From: CAVRTM01 sp963724015
GTDB lineage: Bacteria > Actinomycetota > Actinomycetes > Actinomycetales > Dermatophilaceae
Reading direction: 5' to 3'
Assembly (NCBI GenBank): GCA_963724015.1
Contig: CAVRTM010000014.1
Coordinates: 124,001-188,000 of the forward strand
Length of the DNA: 64,000 nucleotides
The notes below the pieces were generated by a model. That model saw only the letters and a list, made by a program, of their open reading frames with translations. It did no database searches and was not told where the DNA came from. Positions 48,397-58,777 of this stretch are shown piece after piece. Position 1 is the first letter of the stretch, and each line of letters starts with the position of its first letter. Both the position numbers and the translations under genes were made by a program.

Positions 48397-49940
48397 GTGA
48401 CCAGGCAGCTTCCGCGCACGGCGACGGCGTCCATGGCCCTCGCCCTCACCGCCGTCCTCACCGCCGCCGGCTGCTCCGCCGGCTCCACCGCCACGAGCAC
48501 CGGAGGCTCCAGCAGCGGCGGCGGGGACGCCAAGAGCACCGCGCTGACCGTCGGCCTGGTCGCCGAGCCCGCCAACCTCGACTTCACCAAGACCGACGGC
48601 GCCGCCATACCCGCAGGCGCTGCTGGACAACGTGTACGACGGGCTGGTCAAGCTCGACAACGACGGCAAGATCGTGCCCGACCTGGCGACGAAGTGGACG
48701 GTCAGCCCGGACCGCAAGACCTACACGTTCGACCTCACCGGCGACGCGACCTTCACCAACGGCGCGAAGTTCACCGCCGAGGACGCCGTCTTCAGCATCA
48801 ACCGGGTCAAGAAGGACTGGACCATCTCGCTGAAGTCGGCGATGGACGTCGTCCAGGACGCCAAGGCGGTCTCGCCGACCCAGCTGAAGGTGACGCTGTC
48901 CAAGCCCAGCAACGACTGGCTCTACCGGATGACGACCCGCGTCGGCGCGATGTTCTCCCGGACCGGCGTCGACAAGCTGGCCACCGACCCGGTCGGCACC
49001 GGCCCCTACAAGCTCGACCAAGTGGAACCGCGGCGACTCGATCGCGCTGACCCGCAACGACAGCTACTTCGGCAAGAAGCCCTACTTCCAGACCGTCACG
49101 CTGAAGTACTTCAAGGACCCCACCGCCCTCAACAACGCGCTGCTGACCGGCACCATCAACGTCATCGGCACGGTGCAGGCGCCGGAGTCGCTGGCGCAGT
49201 TCTCCAGCAACAGCAAGTACCAGGTCATCGAGGGCACCACCAACGGCGAGGTCGTGCTGTCGTTCAACAACGCCAAGGCGCCGCTGAACGACGTGCGGGT
49301 GCGCCAGGCGGTGCGCTACGCGATCGACCACAAGGCGCTGATGGACACCTGCTGGGCCGGCCGCGGCAAGCTCATCGGCAGCATGGTCCCGCCGACCGAC
49401 CCGTGGTACGAGGACCTCACCGGCATGTACCCGCACGACGTGGCCAAGGCCAAGGCGCTGCTGGCCGACGGCCGGCAAGACCGGAGCCACCCTGCGGCTG
49501 CGGCTGCCCACGCTGCCCTACGCCACCTCCTGCGGCCAGGTCGTCAAGAGCCAGCTGGAGCAGGCGGGCTTCAAGGTCACCCTCGACCAGCTGGAGTTCC
49601 CGGCCGCCTGGCTGACCACCGTCTTCAAGAACGCCGACTACGACATGTCGATCGTCGCCCACGTCGAGCCGCGTGACATGGGAGCGGTGTTCAACCCCGA
49701 CGTACTACACCCGCTACACCGACCCGCACCTTCGCCAAGGACATCGCCGCAGCCGACCAGGGCACCGAGCAGGAGCAGGTCGCGGACATGAAGAAGGCGG
49801 CCCGGCGGCTGTCGGAGAACGCCGCCGCCGACTGGCTGTTCCTGCTGCCCAACCTCATCGTCGCGGAGAAGGGCATCACCGGGCTGCCGACCAACGCCAT
49901 CTCCGAGTCGTTCGACCTGTCGAACCTGGCCCGGTCCTGA
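48397..49940 (+). CDS. ABC transporter substrate-binding lipoprotein (DppA/OppA family), several frameshifts
   Basis: About 515 residues. GTG at 48397 starts the lipoprotein signal MTRQLPRTATASMALALTAV with lipobox TAAGC. The SBP_bac_5 fold follows: DNVYDGLVKLDNDGKIVPDL, GDATFTNGAKFTAEDAVFSI, GTGPYKLDQ, VRVRQAVRYAIDHKALMDTC. The end is ISESFDLSNLARS. Frame changes occur near 48610, 49020, 49480 and 49700-49735. It captures peptides or similar solutes for the permeases downstream. First gene of the nine-gene GntR-controlled operon. Confidence 0.93.
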
Positions 49941-49968
49941 GGCTCGCCACCATGACCCGGACGCAGCC

Positions 49969-50920
49969 ATGGCCCTGAGAGTCCTCCAGCGGACCCTGGT
50001 GCTGCTCGTGAGCCTGGTCGTCAGCTCGGTGCTGGTCTTCGCCTTCATGGCGCTGCTGCCCGGCGACCCGGCGCGGGTCGCGCTGGGCGTCAACGCCTCC
50101 GACCAGGCGGTGGCGACCCTGCGCCACGACTTCGGCCTCGACCGCTCGCCGGTGGCGCAGTACGCCGGGTGGGTCGGCGGGCTGCTGCGCGGCAACCCGG
50201 GGGAGTCCTACATCTCCCGGGCGCTGATCGGGCCGCAGGTGGCCGACCGGCTGCAGGTGACGCTCATCCTCGTCCTGGTCGAGCATGGTCATCGCGCTGG
50301 TCACCGCCGTGCCGCTGGGCACGCTGATGGCGGTCCGGCACCGCCGGCTCTCGGGCCTGCTGCTCTCGGGCGTCTCCCAGGTCGGCGTCGCCGTACCGGC
50401 CTTCCTCGCCGGCATCCTGCTGATCACCGTCTTCGCCGTACGGCTGGGGTGGCTTCCCGCGAACGGGTGGACGCCACCGGCCCAGGACCCCGCGATGTTC
50501 GCCAAGCAGCTCGTGCTGCCGGCGCTGGCCCTCGGGCTGGTGCAGGGCGCGGTGCTCACCCGCTACGTGCGCAGCGCGGTCCTCGACGTGCTGCGGGAGG
50601 ACTACCTGCGCACCGCGCGGGCCAAGGGCCTGCGGCCGATGCCGGCGCTGATGCGGCACGGGCTGCGCAACGCCTCGGTGCCGATCGTCACCGTGCTCGG
50701 GCTGCAGCTGGCCACGCTGCTGATCGGGGCGGTCGTGGTCGAGCGGGTCTTCGTCATCCCGGGGCTGGGCAGCCTGCTGCTCGACGCCGTCGCCAACCGC
50801 GACCTCATCGTCGTGCAGGACGTCGTGATGCTGCTCGTCGTCGCCGTCCTGGTGGTCAACTTCGTGGTCGACCTGCTCTACCTCGCCCTCGACCCCCGGC
50901 TGCGCGGAGGAGCGGCATGA
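49969..50920 (+). CDS. ABC peptide transporter permease (DppB family), one frameshift
   Basis: About 316 residues, six helices. MALRVLQRTLVLLVSLVVSS, the FMALLPGDPARVALG motif, the EAA loop DYLRTARAKGLRPMPALMRH and PGLGSLLLDAVANRD. The frame changes near 50283. It overlaps the next gene by ATGA. Confidence 0.94.
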
Positions 50921-51792
50921 GCGCGCCCCAGGCGCTTCGAGCCCGAGCCGGCCGCCGGGCGCGGGTCCGGCCGCCGGCTCAACCCCAGCCTCGTCGTCGG
51001 CGGCGTGCTCGTCGCTGGTCGTCGTCGTCATGGCGCTGGTGCTCGTTCGTCTGGACGCCGTACGACCCCACGCTGGTCGACCCGGCCTCGCGGCTGCTCA
51101 CCCCCTCGGCGCAGCACTGGCTGGGCACCGACAAGTTCGGCCGCGACGTCCTCAGCCAGATCATCGATGGGCTCGCGGACGACGCTCTTCGTCGGGTTCG
51201 TCGCGGTCGGTGTGGCCGCGCGTGATCGGGGTGCCGCTGGGCATCCTCGCCGCGATGGCGCCGCGCTGGGTCGGCGAGGTGACCATGCGCGGCAACGACC
51301 TGCTGCTGGCGTTCCCCGCGCTGCTGCTGGCGATCATGTTCGGCGCGGTCTTCGGCGCCAGCACGCTCACCGCGATGGTCGCGATCGGCATCGCCACCGT
51401 GCCCAGCTTCGCGCGGATCGTGCGCAGCGGCGGCCTGCAGGTGATGCGCACCGAGTACGTCCTGGCCGCCCGCGCGGCCGGTCGGCGCCCCGTGTCGACG
51501 GCGGTGCGGCACGTCGCTGCCCAACGTCAGCAGCCTGGTCATCGTGCAGGCCTCGGTCGCCTTCGCCATCGCCGTGCTGGCCGAGGCGGCCCTGTCCTTC
51601 CTCGGCTTCGGCACCCCACCGCCCACGCCGTCGTGGGGCCGGATGCTGCAGGAGAGCCAGGAGCTGCTGTTCAGCGCGCCGCGGCTGGCGCTCTTCCCCG
51701 GCGTGGCGATCGCCCTGGCCGTGCTCGGCTTCAACCTGCTCGGCGACGGCCTCCGCGACCGGTACGACCCCAGGCTGGAGGACCGCCGATGA
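50917..51792 (+). CDS. ABC peptide transporter permease (DppC family), several frameshifts
   Basis: About 290 residues, six helices. Landmarks are YDPTLVDPASRLLTPSAQHWLGTD before KFGRDVLSQIIDG, the EAA loop EYVLAARAAGR and SFLGFGTPPPTPSWGRML. It ends DRYDPRLEDRR. At least four indels lie in this short gene (near 50945-51040, 51170, 51220 and 51515), the densest in the operon. It is overlapped by the next ATG. Confidence 0.9.
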
Positions 51793-52908
51793 GCGCCGCA
51801 CCGCTGGAGCGCCCCGCCGGCACGGCCGAGGCGCGGCGCGTGGGTGGCGACGTCCTCACGGTCACGGACCTCACCGTCTCGGTCCGCGACACCACCCTCG
51901 TCGACGGGGTGGACCTGGCCATCGGCCGCGGCGAGCGGGTCGGGCTGATCGGGGAGTCCGGCTCGGGCAAGTCGCTCACCGCGCTGGCCGTCATGGGGCT
52001 GCTGCCCGAGGACGTCGCGGATGACCGGCTCGGTGCGCCTGGCCGGTGTCGACCACGACCTCGTCGGCGCCGACGAGCGGCGGATGTCCCGGGTCCGCGG
52101 CCGCGACCTGGCCATGGTCTTCCAGGAGCCGATGACCGCGCTCAACCCGACCATGCGGGTCGGCGACCAGGTCGCCGAGGTCATGCTCATCCACGGCACC
52201 CGCCCGGACCGCCGCAGCGCCCGCGCCGCCGCCGTCGCGCTGCTGGACCAGGTCGGCCTGCCCGACCCCGGCGACGCCGCCCGCGCCTACCCCCACCAGC
52301 TCTCCGGCGGCCAGCGCCAGCGGGTGGTCGTCGCGATCGCCCTGGCCAACGACCCGGCCCTGCTGGTCTGCGACGAGCCCACCACCGCCCTCGACGTCAC
52401 GGTGCAGGCCCTGGTCCTGGACCTCATCGTCCGCGGCGTCGCGGCCCGCGACGCCGCGCTGCTGTTCATCACCCACGACCTGGCCGTCGTCGCGACGGTC
52501 TGCCAGCGGGTGCTGGTGATGTACGGCGGGCGCGTCGTGGAGGCCGGGCCGGTCGCCGAGGTCTTCACCCGGCCGCGGCACCGCTACACCCAGGGGCTGC
52601 TCGGGGCCTCCGACCTCGACGTCGTCGACGAGCGCGGCCGGCTGGTCACCATCGCCGGCTCGGTGCCCGGCGCCGGCCGGTTCCCCGCCGGGTGCGTGTT
52701 CCGCAACCGCTGCCCGCACGCCACCGCGACCTGCGAGCAGGTCCCGCCGTGGACGGGGCCCGACGCGGCGTCGGGCTTCGCCTGCCACCACCCAGCCGGC
52801 CCGGAGGGGTCGACCGGCTCGGCCGGCGCCACCGGGTCGGCGGGCGCCACCGGCTCGACGGGCGCCACCGGCTCGGCCGGCGACCGCGCGGAGGTGACCC
52901 GTGGCTGA
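51789..52908 (+). CDS. ABC peptide transporter ATPase (DppD family) with collagen-like tail, one frameshift
   Basis: About 373 residues. Walker A is GESGSGKSLTALAVMG, the Q-loop VFQEPMTALNP, the signature LSGGQRQRVVVAIAL, Walker B LLVCDEPTTALD and the switch His ITHDLAV. The oligopeptide C-terminal Cys motif is CVFRNRCPHATATCEQVPPW. It ends in about eight Gly-X-Y triplets (GST, GSA, GAT and similar; 52806-52886). The frame changes near 52020. Confidence 0.94.
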
Positions 52909-53755
52909 CCAGCCGCTCGCGCTCAGCGTCCGGGACGTGACCCGCGACTACACCCGCCCGCGCACGTCGCTCACCCGGCCCGGGCCGGTCGTCCACGCGC
53001 TGCGCGGGGTGAGCTTCGACGTCGCACCCGGCGAGCGGTTCGGCATCGTGGGGGAGTCCGGCTGCGGCAAGTCGACCCTGCTGCGGATCCTCGCCGGCCT
53101 CGACCGCCCCACCTCCGGCAGCGTCCTGGTCGACGGCACCGACATCGCCGGGCTGCCCGAGCGCCGGCTGCGGTTCCTGCGCGAGCGGTTGCAGCTGGTC
53201 TTCCAGGACCCGATGAGCTCGCTCGACCCGCGTATGCGCGTCCGCGACATCATCGCCGAACCGCTGGTGGCGCAAGGGCACCCGGCGCACGGGCAGCGGG
53301 TGGCCGAGCTGCTCGAGGCGGTCGGCCTGCCGCCCGAGGCGGCCGGGCGCTACCCGCACCAGTTCTCCGGTGGCCAGCGGCAGCGCATCTCGATCGCCCG
53401 CGCCCTCGCGCCCCGTCCCGGCATCCTGGTCGCCGACGAGCCGGTCAGCGCGCTGGACGTCTCGGTCCGCGCGCAGGTGCTCAACGTCATCACCGACCTG
53501 GTCTCGGAGCTGTCCCTGACCCTGGTGTTCGTCTCGCACGACCTGTCGGTCGTCCGGCGCGTCTGCGACCGGGTCGCGGTGATGCACGAGGGCCGGGTCG
53601 TCGAGACGGGCACCACCGACGAGGTCTACGAGAACCCCCAGCACCCCTACACCCAGCGGCTGGTCGCAGCCGTGCCCACCCTGGCCAAGGCCCTGGCCGG
53701 TGTGAGCGCCGCCGACCTGGCCGCCGCCACCCTCTCCGGAAAGGACCGACCGTGA
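52901..53755 (+). CDS. ABC peptide transporter ATPase (DppF family)
   Basis: 284 residues, intact, GTG at 52901 overlapping the previous gene. Walker A GESGCGKSTLLRILAG, Q-loop VFQDPMSSLDP, signature FSGGQRQRISIARALA, Walker B ILVADEPVSALD, switch VSHDLSV. Pairs with the DppD-type ATPase to drive import. Its stop overlaps the next GTG. Confidence 0.97.
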   Translation: MADQPLALSVRDVTRDYTRPRTSLTRPGPVVHALRGVSFDVAPGERFGIVGESGCGKSTLLRILAGLDRPTSGSVLVDGTDIAGLPERRLRFLRERLQLVFQDPMSSLDPRMRVRDIIAEPLVAQGHPAHGQRVAELLEAVGLPPEAAGRYPHQFSGGQRQRISIARALAPRPGILVADEPVSALDVSVRAQVLNVITDLVSELSLTLVFVSHDLSVVRRVCDRVAVMHEGRVVETGTTDEVYENPQHPYTQRLVAAVPTLAKALAGVSAADLAAATLSGKDRP

Positions 53756-54974
53756 CCAGCACGACCCGATCCGACGTCGACCTCAGCGTGGACGAGGAGG
53801 CGGTCGTCGCCTTCACCCAGGAGCTGGTCCGCGTCCGCAGCGTCCACGACCCGGTCCACGGCGGCGGCGAGGCGCCGGCGGCCGAGCTGGTCGCCACGCG
53901 GATGCGCGCCCTGGGCTGGGACCCGCAGGTCCAGGAGGTGGCGCCCGGGCGGCCCAACGTCGTGGCCGTGCTCGACGGCGGCGGGGGTCCGGGTCCGACG
54001 CTGATGTTCGAGGGACACACCGACGTCGTCACCGAGGGCGACCTGACGGCCTGGACCGTCGACCCCTACGGTGCCGAGATCCGCGACGGCCGCCTGCACG
54101 GACGGGGCAGCGCGGACATGAAGTCCGGTGTCGCCGCGATGATCTACGCCGCCAAGGCCGTCCAGGACGCCGGCCCGTTCCCCGGACGCATCGTCGTCGG
54201 CGCGCTCGTCGACGAGGAGGGCCTGATGCTGGGGGCCAAGCACTTCGCCCGCACGCCGCTGGCGGCCGAGGTCGACGGGGTCATCGTCTGCGAGCCCGAG
54301 GAGGGGGAGATCTGCGCGGTCGCCAAGGGCGCCGTACGCCTGCGGATCGAGCTGACCGGCGTCATGGCCCACGGTGCGATGCCGCAGCACGCCCGCAACC
54401 CGCTGCCCGTGGCCGCCCGCATCATCACCGGCCTGGAGCGGGTGCAGCAGACGCTGCAGGACCAGCACGGCGAGCACGAGCACCTCGGCTGGACCTACCT
54501 GACGCCGACCGTGTCGCTCGCCGGTGACGTCGACCAGATCAACGTCATCCCGGCCCGCGCGACCGTCTGCGTCGACACCCGCACCATCCCCGGCGTGGAC
54601 CACGAGGCGATGGTCGCAGGCGGTGACCGCGATGGCGCAGGAGGCCGCCGCGGGCAGCGGGATCCGGCGTCGACGTCGAGGTGGTCGACGACCGCCCGGC
54701 CGTGGACACCCCGGTGGACGACCCGGTGGTGGCCGCGCTCGCAGCGGCGCACGAGCACGTCCTCGGGCAACCGGCCGTGTACGGCGGCGTGCCCGGCGCC
54801 ACCGACGGCACGATCCTCACCCGCGACGCGGGACTGGCGACCGTGGTCTACGGCCCCGGCGGCAAGTGGATCGCCCACCAGGCCGACGAGTTCGTCGAGG
54901 TGGCCGACATCGTCCGGTGCGCGCGCGTCTACGCCGAGGCGGCCCGGCGGTTCCTCACCCGGGACACCGCATGA
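53752..54974 (+). CDS. M20-family metallopeptidase/deacylase (ArgE/DapE type), two frameshifts
   Basis: About 407 residues. Zinc-site motifs are LMFEGHTDVV (His and Asp), GRGSADMKSGVAAM, VVGALVDEEGLMLGAKHF (catalytic Glu pair), ICEPEEGEIC-like VIVCEPEEGE and the late His in KWIAHQADEFVEVADIV. The dimerisation domain has GVMAHGAMPQHARNPL. Frame changes near 54620 and 54665. It probably hydrolyses an amide bond in the imported compound. The stop overlaps the next start (ATGA). Confidence 0.92.
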
Positions 54975-56074
54975 CCGACGTGCGCCCCGGACCGACCAAC
55001 AGCCTCGTCGACGTGGCCGGCATCCGGGTCGGGCACGCCACCCGCCGCGGCGACGGCTGGCTGTCCGGCACGACGGTCGTGCTGCGCCGGGACCGGCGGC
55101 GCCGTCGGCGGGGTGGACGTGCGCGGTGGCGGCCCGGGCACCCGGGAGACCGACCTCCTCGACCCGCGCAACGCCGTCGAGCGCGTCCACGCGGTGGTGC
55201 TCACCGGCGGCAGCGCGTTCGGCCTGGCGGCGGTCGACGGGGTGATGCAGGGCCTGGTCGCCGACGGCGTCGGCTTCCCGGTGGGCGGGCCGGGCGAGGT
55301 CGTGCCGATCGTGCCGGCTGCGGTGATCTTCGACCTGGGCCGTGGTGGGAGCTTCGCCTGCCGGCCCGACGCGGCCCTCGGCGGTCGAGGCCTACCGGGC
55401 GGCGCTGTCCGCGGCCGGCGGGAGGGCGGTGTCCCAGGGCGTCGTCGGCGCCGGCACAGGCGCCAGCGCCGGCCAGCTCAAGGGCGGCATCGGCTCTGCC
55501 AGCGCGGTGCTCGCGGACGGCACCACGGTCGCGGCACTGCTCGTGGTCAACCCCGTCGGGTCCACCGTGGACCCCGAGACCGGTGAGCTGTATGCCGCCC
55601 GGTTCGCTCTGGGTGCCGAGTTCCCTGTGCTGGCAACACCTTCGGAGGACGACGTGCGCGCCGCCCGTGTGCCTGGCGGCCGCGCTGCCGGGCCCGGCGG
55701 CGGCCGCCCAGCCGGTGCTGGCCACGACGATCGGCGTCATCGCCACCGACGCGACGCTGACCAAGGCGCAGTGCGCCAAGGTCGCCGGCATCGGCCATGA
55801 CGGCATGGCGCGCGCGATCCGCCCGGTGCACACGATGTTCGACGGCGACACGCTGTTCGCGCTGGCGACGGGCGCGCGCCCGACGCCCGGTCCGGTCGAG
55901 ATGCACGCGCTGCTCGGAGCGGCTGCCGACTGCGTCACCCGCGCGATCGGGCACGCGGTGCTGGCCGCGGAGACCGTGCGGACCCCGGTGCGTGAGTGGC
56001 GGTCGTACCGCGACGCGTTCCCCTCCGCTTTCCCTGCTGTACCAACGGTTTCCGACGAAGGAGGGCCAGCGTGA
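54971..56074 (+). CDS. S58 (DmpA-like) aminopeptidase, several frameshifts
   Basis: About 368 residues. The family landmarks are GIRVGHATRRGDGWLSGTTV, GGPGTRETDLLDP, AVVLTGGSAFGLAAVDGVM, and GVVGAGTGASAGQLKGGIG. TTVAALLVVNPVGSTVDP (about 55522-55575), where self-cleavage ahead of a Ser/Thr nucleophile is expected, comes next. Then GVIATDATLTKAQCAKVAGI. Frame changes near 55090, 55380 and 55665. S58 enzymes remove D-, beta- or unusual N-terminal residues or open cyclic amides (DmpA, BapA, NylC). Its GTGA overlap with the dehydrogenase keeps the pathway together. Confidence 0.9.
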   Translation: MTDVRPGPTNSLVDVAGIRVGHATRRGDGWLSGTTVVLRRDRRRRRRGGRARWRPGHPGDRPPRPAQRRRARPRGGAHRRQRVRPGGGRRGDAGPGRRRRRLPGGRAGRGRADRAGCGDLRPGPWWELRLPARRGPRRSRPTGRRCPRPAGGRCPRASSAPAQAPAPASSRAASALPARCSRTAPRSRHCSWSTPSGPPWTPRPVSCMPPGSLWVPSSLCWQHLRRTTCAPPVCLAAALPGPAAAAQPVLATTIGVIATDATLTKAQCAKVAGIGHDGMARAIRPVHTMFDGDTLFALATGARPTPGPVEMHALLGAAADCVTRAIGHAVLAAETVRTPVREWRSYRDAFPSAFPAVPTVSDEGGPA

Positions 56075-57539
56075 GAGGCCAGTTCACCCCGCAGTGGCCG
56101 GACGGGCTGCCGGTCGGCGACGCGTGGGTGCCGGCCCCGCAGCAGGCCGACATCCGCTTCCCGTACGACGGCTCGCTGGTGGCCTCGGCTCCGGTCGGCG
56201 ACGCCGCGATCGCCGGCCGCGCGCTCGACCATGCCGTGGCGGTGCGCGACACCGTGGGCCGGCTGCCGTCTCACGTACGCCGCGCCGCCCTCAGCGGTGC
56301 CCACCGGGCGCTGGCGGAGCGTCGTACCGAGCTCGAGCAGCTGCTGGTGCTGGAGACGGGCAAGCCGCTGGTCGACTGCCGCACCGAGGTGGACCGCACC
56401 CTGCTGACCCTGCAGACCTCCGCCGAGGAGGTCGCCCGGCTGCACGGCGAGACCGGTGCCGCTGGACCTGCTGCCCAGCGGCGAGGGCCTGGTCGGCTTC
56501 TGGGTGCGCAAGCCGGTCGGCGTCGTCGTCGGCATCGCCGGCTACAACTACCCGCTGCTGCTGGCCGCGCACAAGGTCGCCCCGGCGCTGGCTGCCGGGT
56601 GCCCGGTGGTGCTCAAGCCGGCCCCGCAGACCCCGCTCGCGACCCTGTGGATGGTGCACGTCCTGCGCGAGGCCCTGGTCGCGGCGGGCGGGCCGGCGGG
56701 CGCCGTCCAGCTGGTCACCGGCGGCGTGGACGTCGGGGCGCGGCTGACCACGGACCCGCGGCTGGGCGCCGTCTCGTTCACCGGCTCCGCCGCGGTCGGG
56801 CACCAGATCGCCCGAGACGCCGCCCCGACCAAGGTGCTGCTCGAGCTCGGGTCCAACGCCGCCGTCGTCGTGGCCGAGGACGCCGACCTCGATGCGGCCG
56901 CCGACGCGGTGATCCGCGGCGGCTACTACGCCTCGGGCCAGGCATGCATCAGCGTGCAGCGGGTCATCGTCACCGAGACGGTGCGCGAGGAGCTGGTCAA
57001 GCGGCTCGCGGTGCGGATCGGCGAGGTCGTCGTCGGTGACCCCCGGAACGGCGACACCCGGGTGTCGGCGCTGATCGACGAGCGCTCCACCGCGCGGGTG
57101 CTGGACTGGGTCGAGCGCGCGGTCGCCGCCGGCGGCCGGCTGATGGCCGGCGGGACGGTCACGGGCGGCGTGCTCGCACCCGACCGTGCTGCTCGACGTG
57201 CCCGACGGCTGCGCCGCGTGGGACGAGGAGATCTTCGGCCCGGTCGTGGTCGTGCGCACCGTGCCCGACCTCGACGCGGCGTTCGAGGCGGTCAACGCCT
57301 CGCGCTACGGGCTGCACGCGAGCGTCTTCACCGGCTCGCTGGAGACCGCCTTCAGCGCCCTCGACCGGCTCGACGTCGGCGGGGTCGTCGTCAACGAGGT
57401 GCCCGGCTTCCGTTCCGACGTCATGCCGTACGGCGGCACCAAGGACTCCGGGATCGGGCGTGAGGGGCCGAGGTTCGCGATCGAGGAGCTGACCGTGACC
57501 CGGATGGCCGTGATCCGGCCGTCGACGAGGAGGAGCTGA
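56071..57539 (+). CDS. Aldehyde dehydrogenase, two frameshifts
   Basis: About 489 residues. VVGIAGYNYPLLLAAHKVAP, FTGSAAVGHQIA, VLLELGSNAAVVV (Glu) and YYASGQACISVQR (catalytic Cys), then EEIFGPVVVVRTV and MPYGGTKDSGIGREG. It is phosphorylating-like or succinate-semialdehyde type in overall look, but LELGSN replaces the common ELGGK. Frame changes near 56455 and 57180. It presumably oxidises an aldehyde released from the imported substrate. The SDR starts one base after the stop. Confidence 0.93.
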
Positions 57540-57540
57540 G

Positions 57541-58338
57541 ATGAGCCAGGACAGCAGTGCGCAGGCCGGGCCCGACTACGGGCGGATGTTCCGCCTCGAC
57601 GGACGGCGCGCCGTCGTGGTCGGAGCCGGAGGGGGCATCGGGCGCGAGGTCGCCCGCGCCCTCGCCGCCCAGGGGGCGACGGTCGTCTGCGCCGATGTCG
57701 ACGAGGCCGCCGCGAAGGAGACGGCCGCGTCCGAGGGTGACCTCTCGACGTACCGGCTGGACGTCCTGGACCGCGACGCGGTGCGGGCGGCGGCGAAGGA
57801 GCTCGGCGCGGTGGACGTCCTCGTGTTCACGGCAGCGACCAACGTGCGCAAGCGGCTGCTGGACTACGGCGACGACGAGTTCGACCGCGTGGTCGACCTC
57901 AACCTGCGCGCGTCGTTCGACCTGGTCCGGGCCTTCGGCGCGGGCATGGCCGAGCGCGGTCGCGGCAGCATCATCGGCTTCTCCTCGATCCGGGCGGTGA
58001 CGGTGGAGCCGGGGCAGGGCGTCTACGCCGCCACCAAGGCCGGGCTCGTGCAGCTGCTGCGCACCGCCGCGGCCGAGCTCGGGCCGTGCGGGGTGCGGGT
58101 CAACGCGGTGGCACCCGGCGTGGTGGAGACGCCGCTGACCGCGCAGATCCGCTCCGCGCCGGAATGGTACGACGCGTACGCCAGCAAGAGCGCCCTGGGG
58201 CGGTGGGCGCGTCCGCACGAGCTCGCCGGCGCGGTCGCCTACCTCGCCTCGGACGCGGCCAGCTTCGTCACCGGGACGGTGCTGTTCGTGGACGGGGGAT
58301 GGACCGCGATCGACGGCCGCTACGAGCCGCCGGCCTGA
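57541..58338 (+). CDS. Short-chain dehydrogenase/reductase
   Basis: 265 residues, intact. The Rossmann GAGGGIG is at about residue 28, NAG is replaced by TAATN, the catalytic Ser is in IIGFSSIRA and YxxxK is YAATKAG. The end is FVTGTVLFVDGGWTAIDG. Last gene of the GntR-controlled operon. It probably oxidises a hydroxyl or reduces a keto intermediate. Confidence 0.95.
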   Translation: MSQDSSAQAGPDYGRMFRLDGRRAVVVGAGGGIGREVARALAAQGATVVCADVDEAAAKETAASEGDLSTYRLDVLDRDAVRAAAKELGAVDVLVFTAATNVRKRLLDYGDDEFDRVVDLNLRASFDLVRAFGAGMAERGRGSIIGFSSIRAVTVEPGQGVYAATKAGLVQLLRTAAAELGPCGVRVNAVAPGVVETPLTAQIRSAPEWYDAYASKSALGRWARPHELAGAVAYLASDAASFVTGTVLFVDGGWTAIDGRYEPPA

Positions 58339-58364
58339 GCGGCGCGTCCGGCGCTTGGCCGGCC

Positions 58365-58640
58365 TCAGCCCTGGGCGGGGACCACGACGTTCCAGGCGCG
58401 GATGCGGTGGTCGGCCGTGGCGTGCTCACGGGTGTAGGGGTCGCCGGCGATGACGTCCTGCACGGCCGCCTCGTCGGCGACGTCGAGCACGACGACCGCG
58501 CCGGTGGTGTCCGCCAGCGGACCGGCCATCACGAGGGTGCCCTCGGCCTGCAGCCGGTTCAGGTAGTCCAGGTGCTCGGCGCGGGCCCGGCCGCGGGCCT
58601 CCATGTCGACGTAGCGGTACTCCAGCAGGAAGTGGCTCAT
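58365..58640 (-). CDS. YciI-family protein
   Basis: 91 residues, intact. MSHFLLEYRYVDMEARGRAR, GTLVMAGPLADTTGAVVVL, then DPYTREHATADHRIRAWNVV, the YCII ferredoxin-like fold with a conserved His and Asp. These are small, sometimes muconolactone-isomerase-like enzymes of uncertain role. The start may also be at 58649. Convergent with the SDR. Confidence 0.9.
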   Translation of the reverse strand: MSHFLLEYRYVDMEARGRARAEHLDYLNRLQAEGTLVMAGPLADTTGAVVVLDVADEAAVQDVIAGDPYTREHATADHRIRAWNVVVPAQG

Positions 58641-58688
58641 GCCGGACATGCTCGCACCCGGCCTGGGCGCGAGCATGTCCGGCGCCGT

Positions 58689-58777
58689 GCAGAACCGCCA
58701 GGTTTGCCGGGGTGGGTCGGGCAGAACCCCCAGGTTTGCCGGGGTGGGGCGGCCAGAACCGCCAGGTTTGCCGGTGG
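58689..58777. repeat. 32-bp tandem repeat, nearly three copies
   Basis: Units begin at 58689, 58721 and 58753 (period 32). Each contains CAGAAC, C or G, then CCAGGTTTGCCGG. The third copy is cut short inside the 3' end of the convergent gene region. It lies between two non-convergent stops and has no coding role. Confidence 0.9.

Noticed and set aside
58689..58777. CRISPR array in the 32-bp repeat
   Set aside because: The repeats are immediately tandem without spacers.
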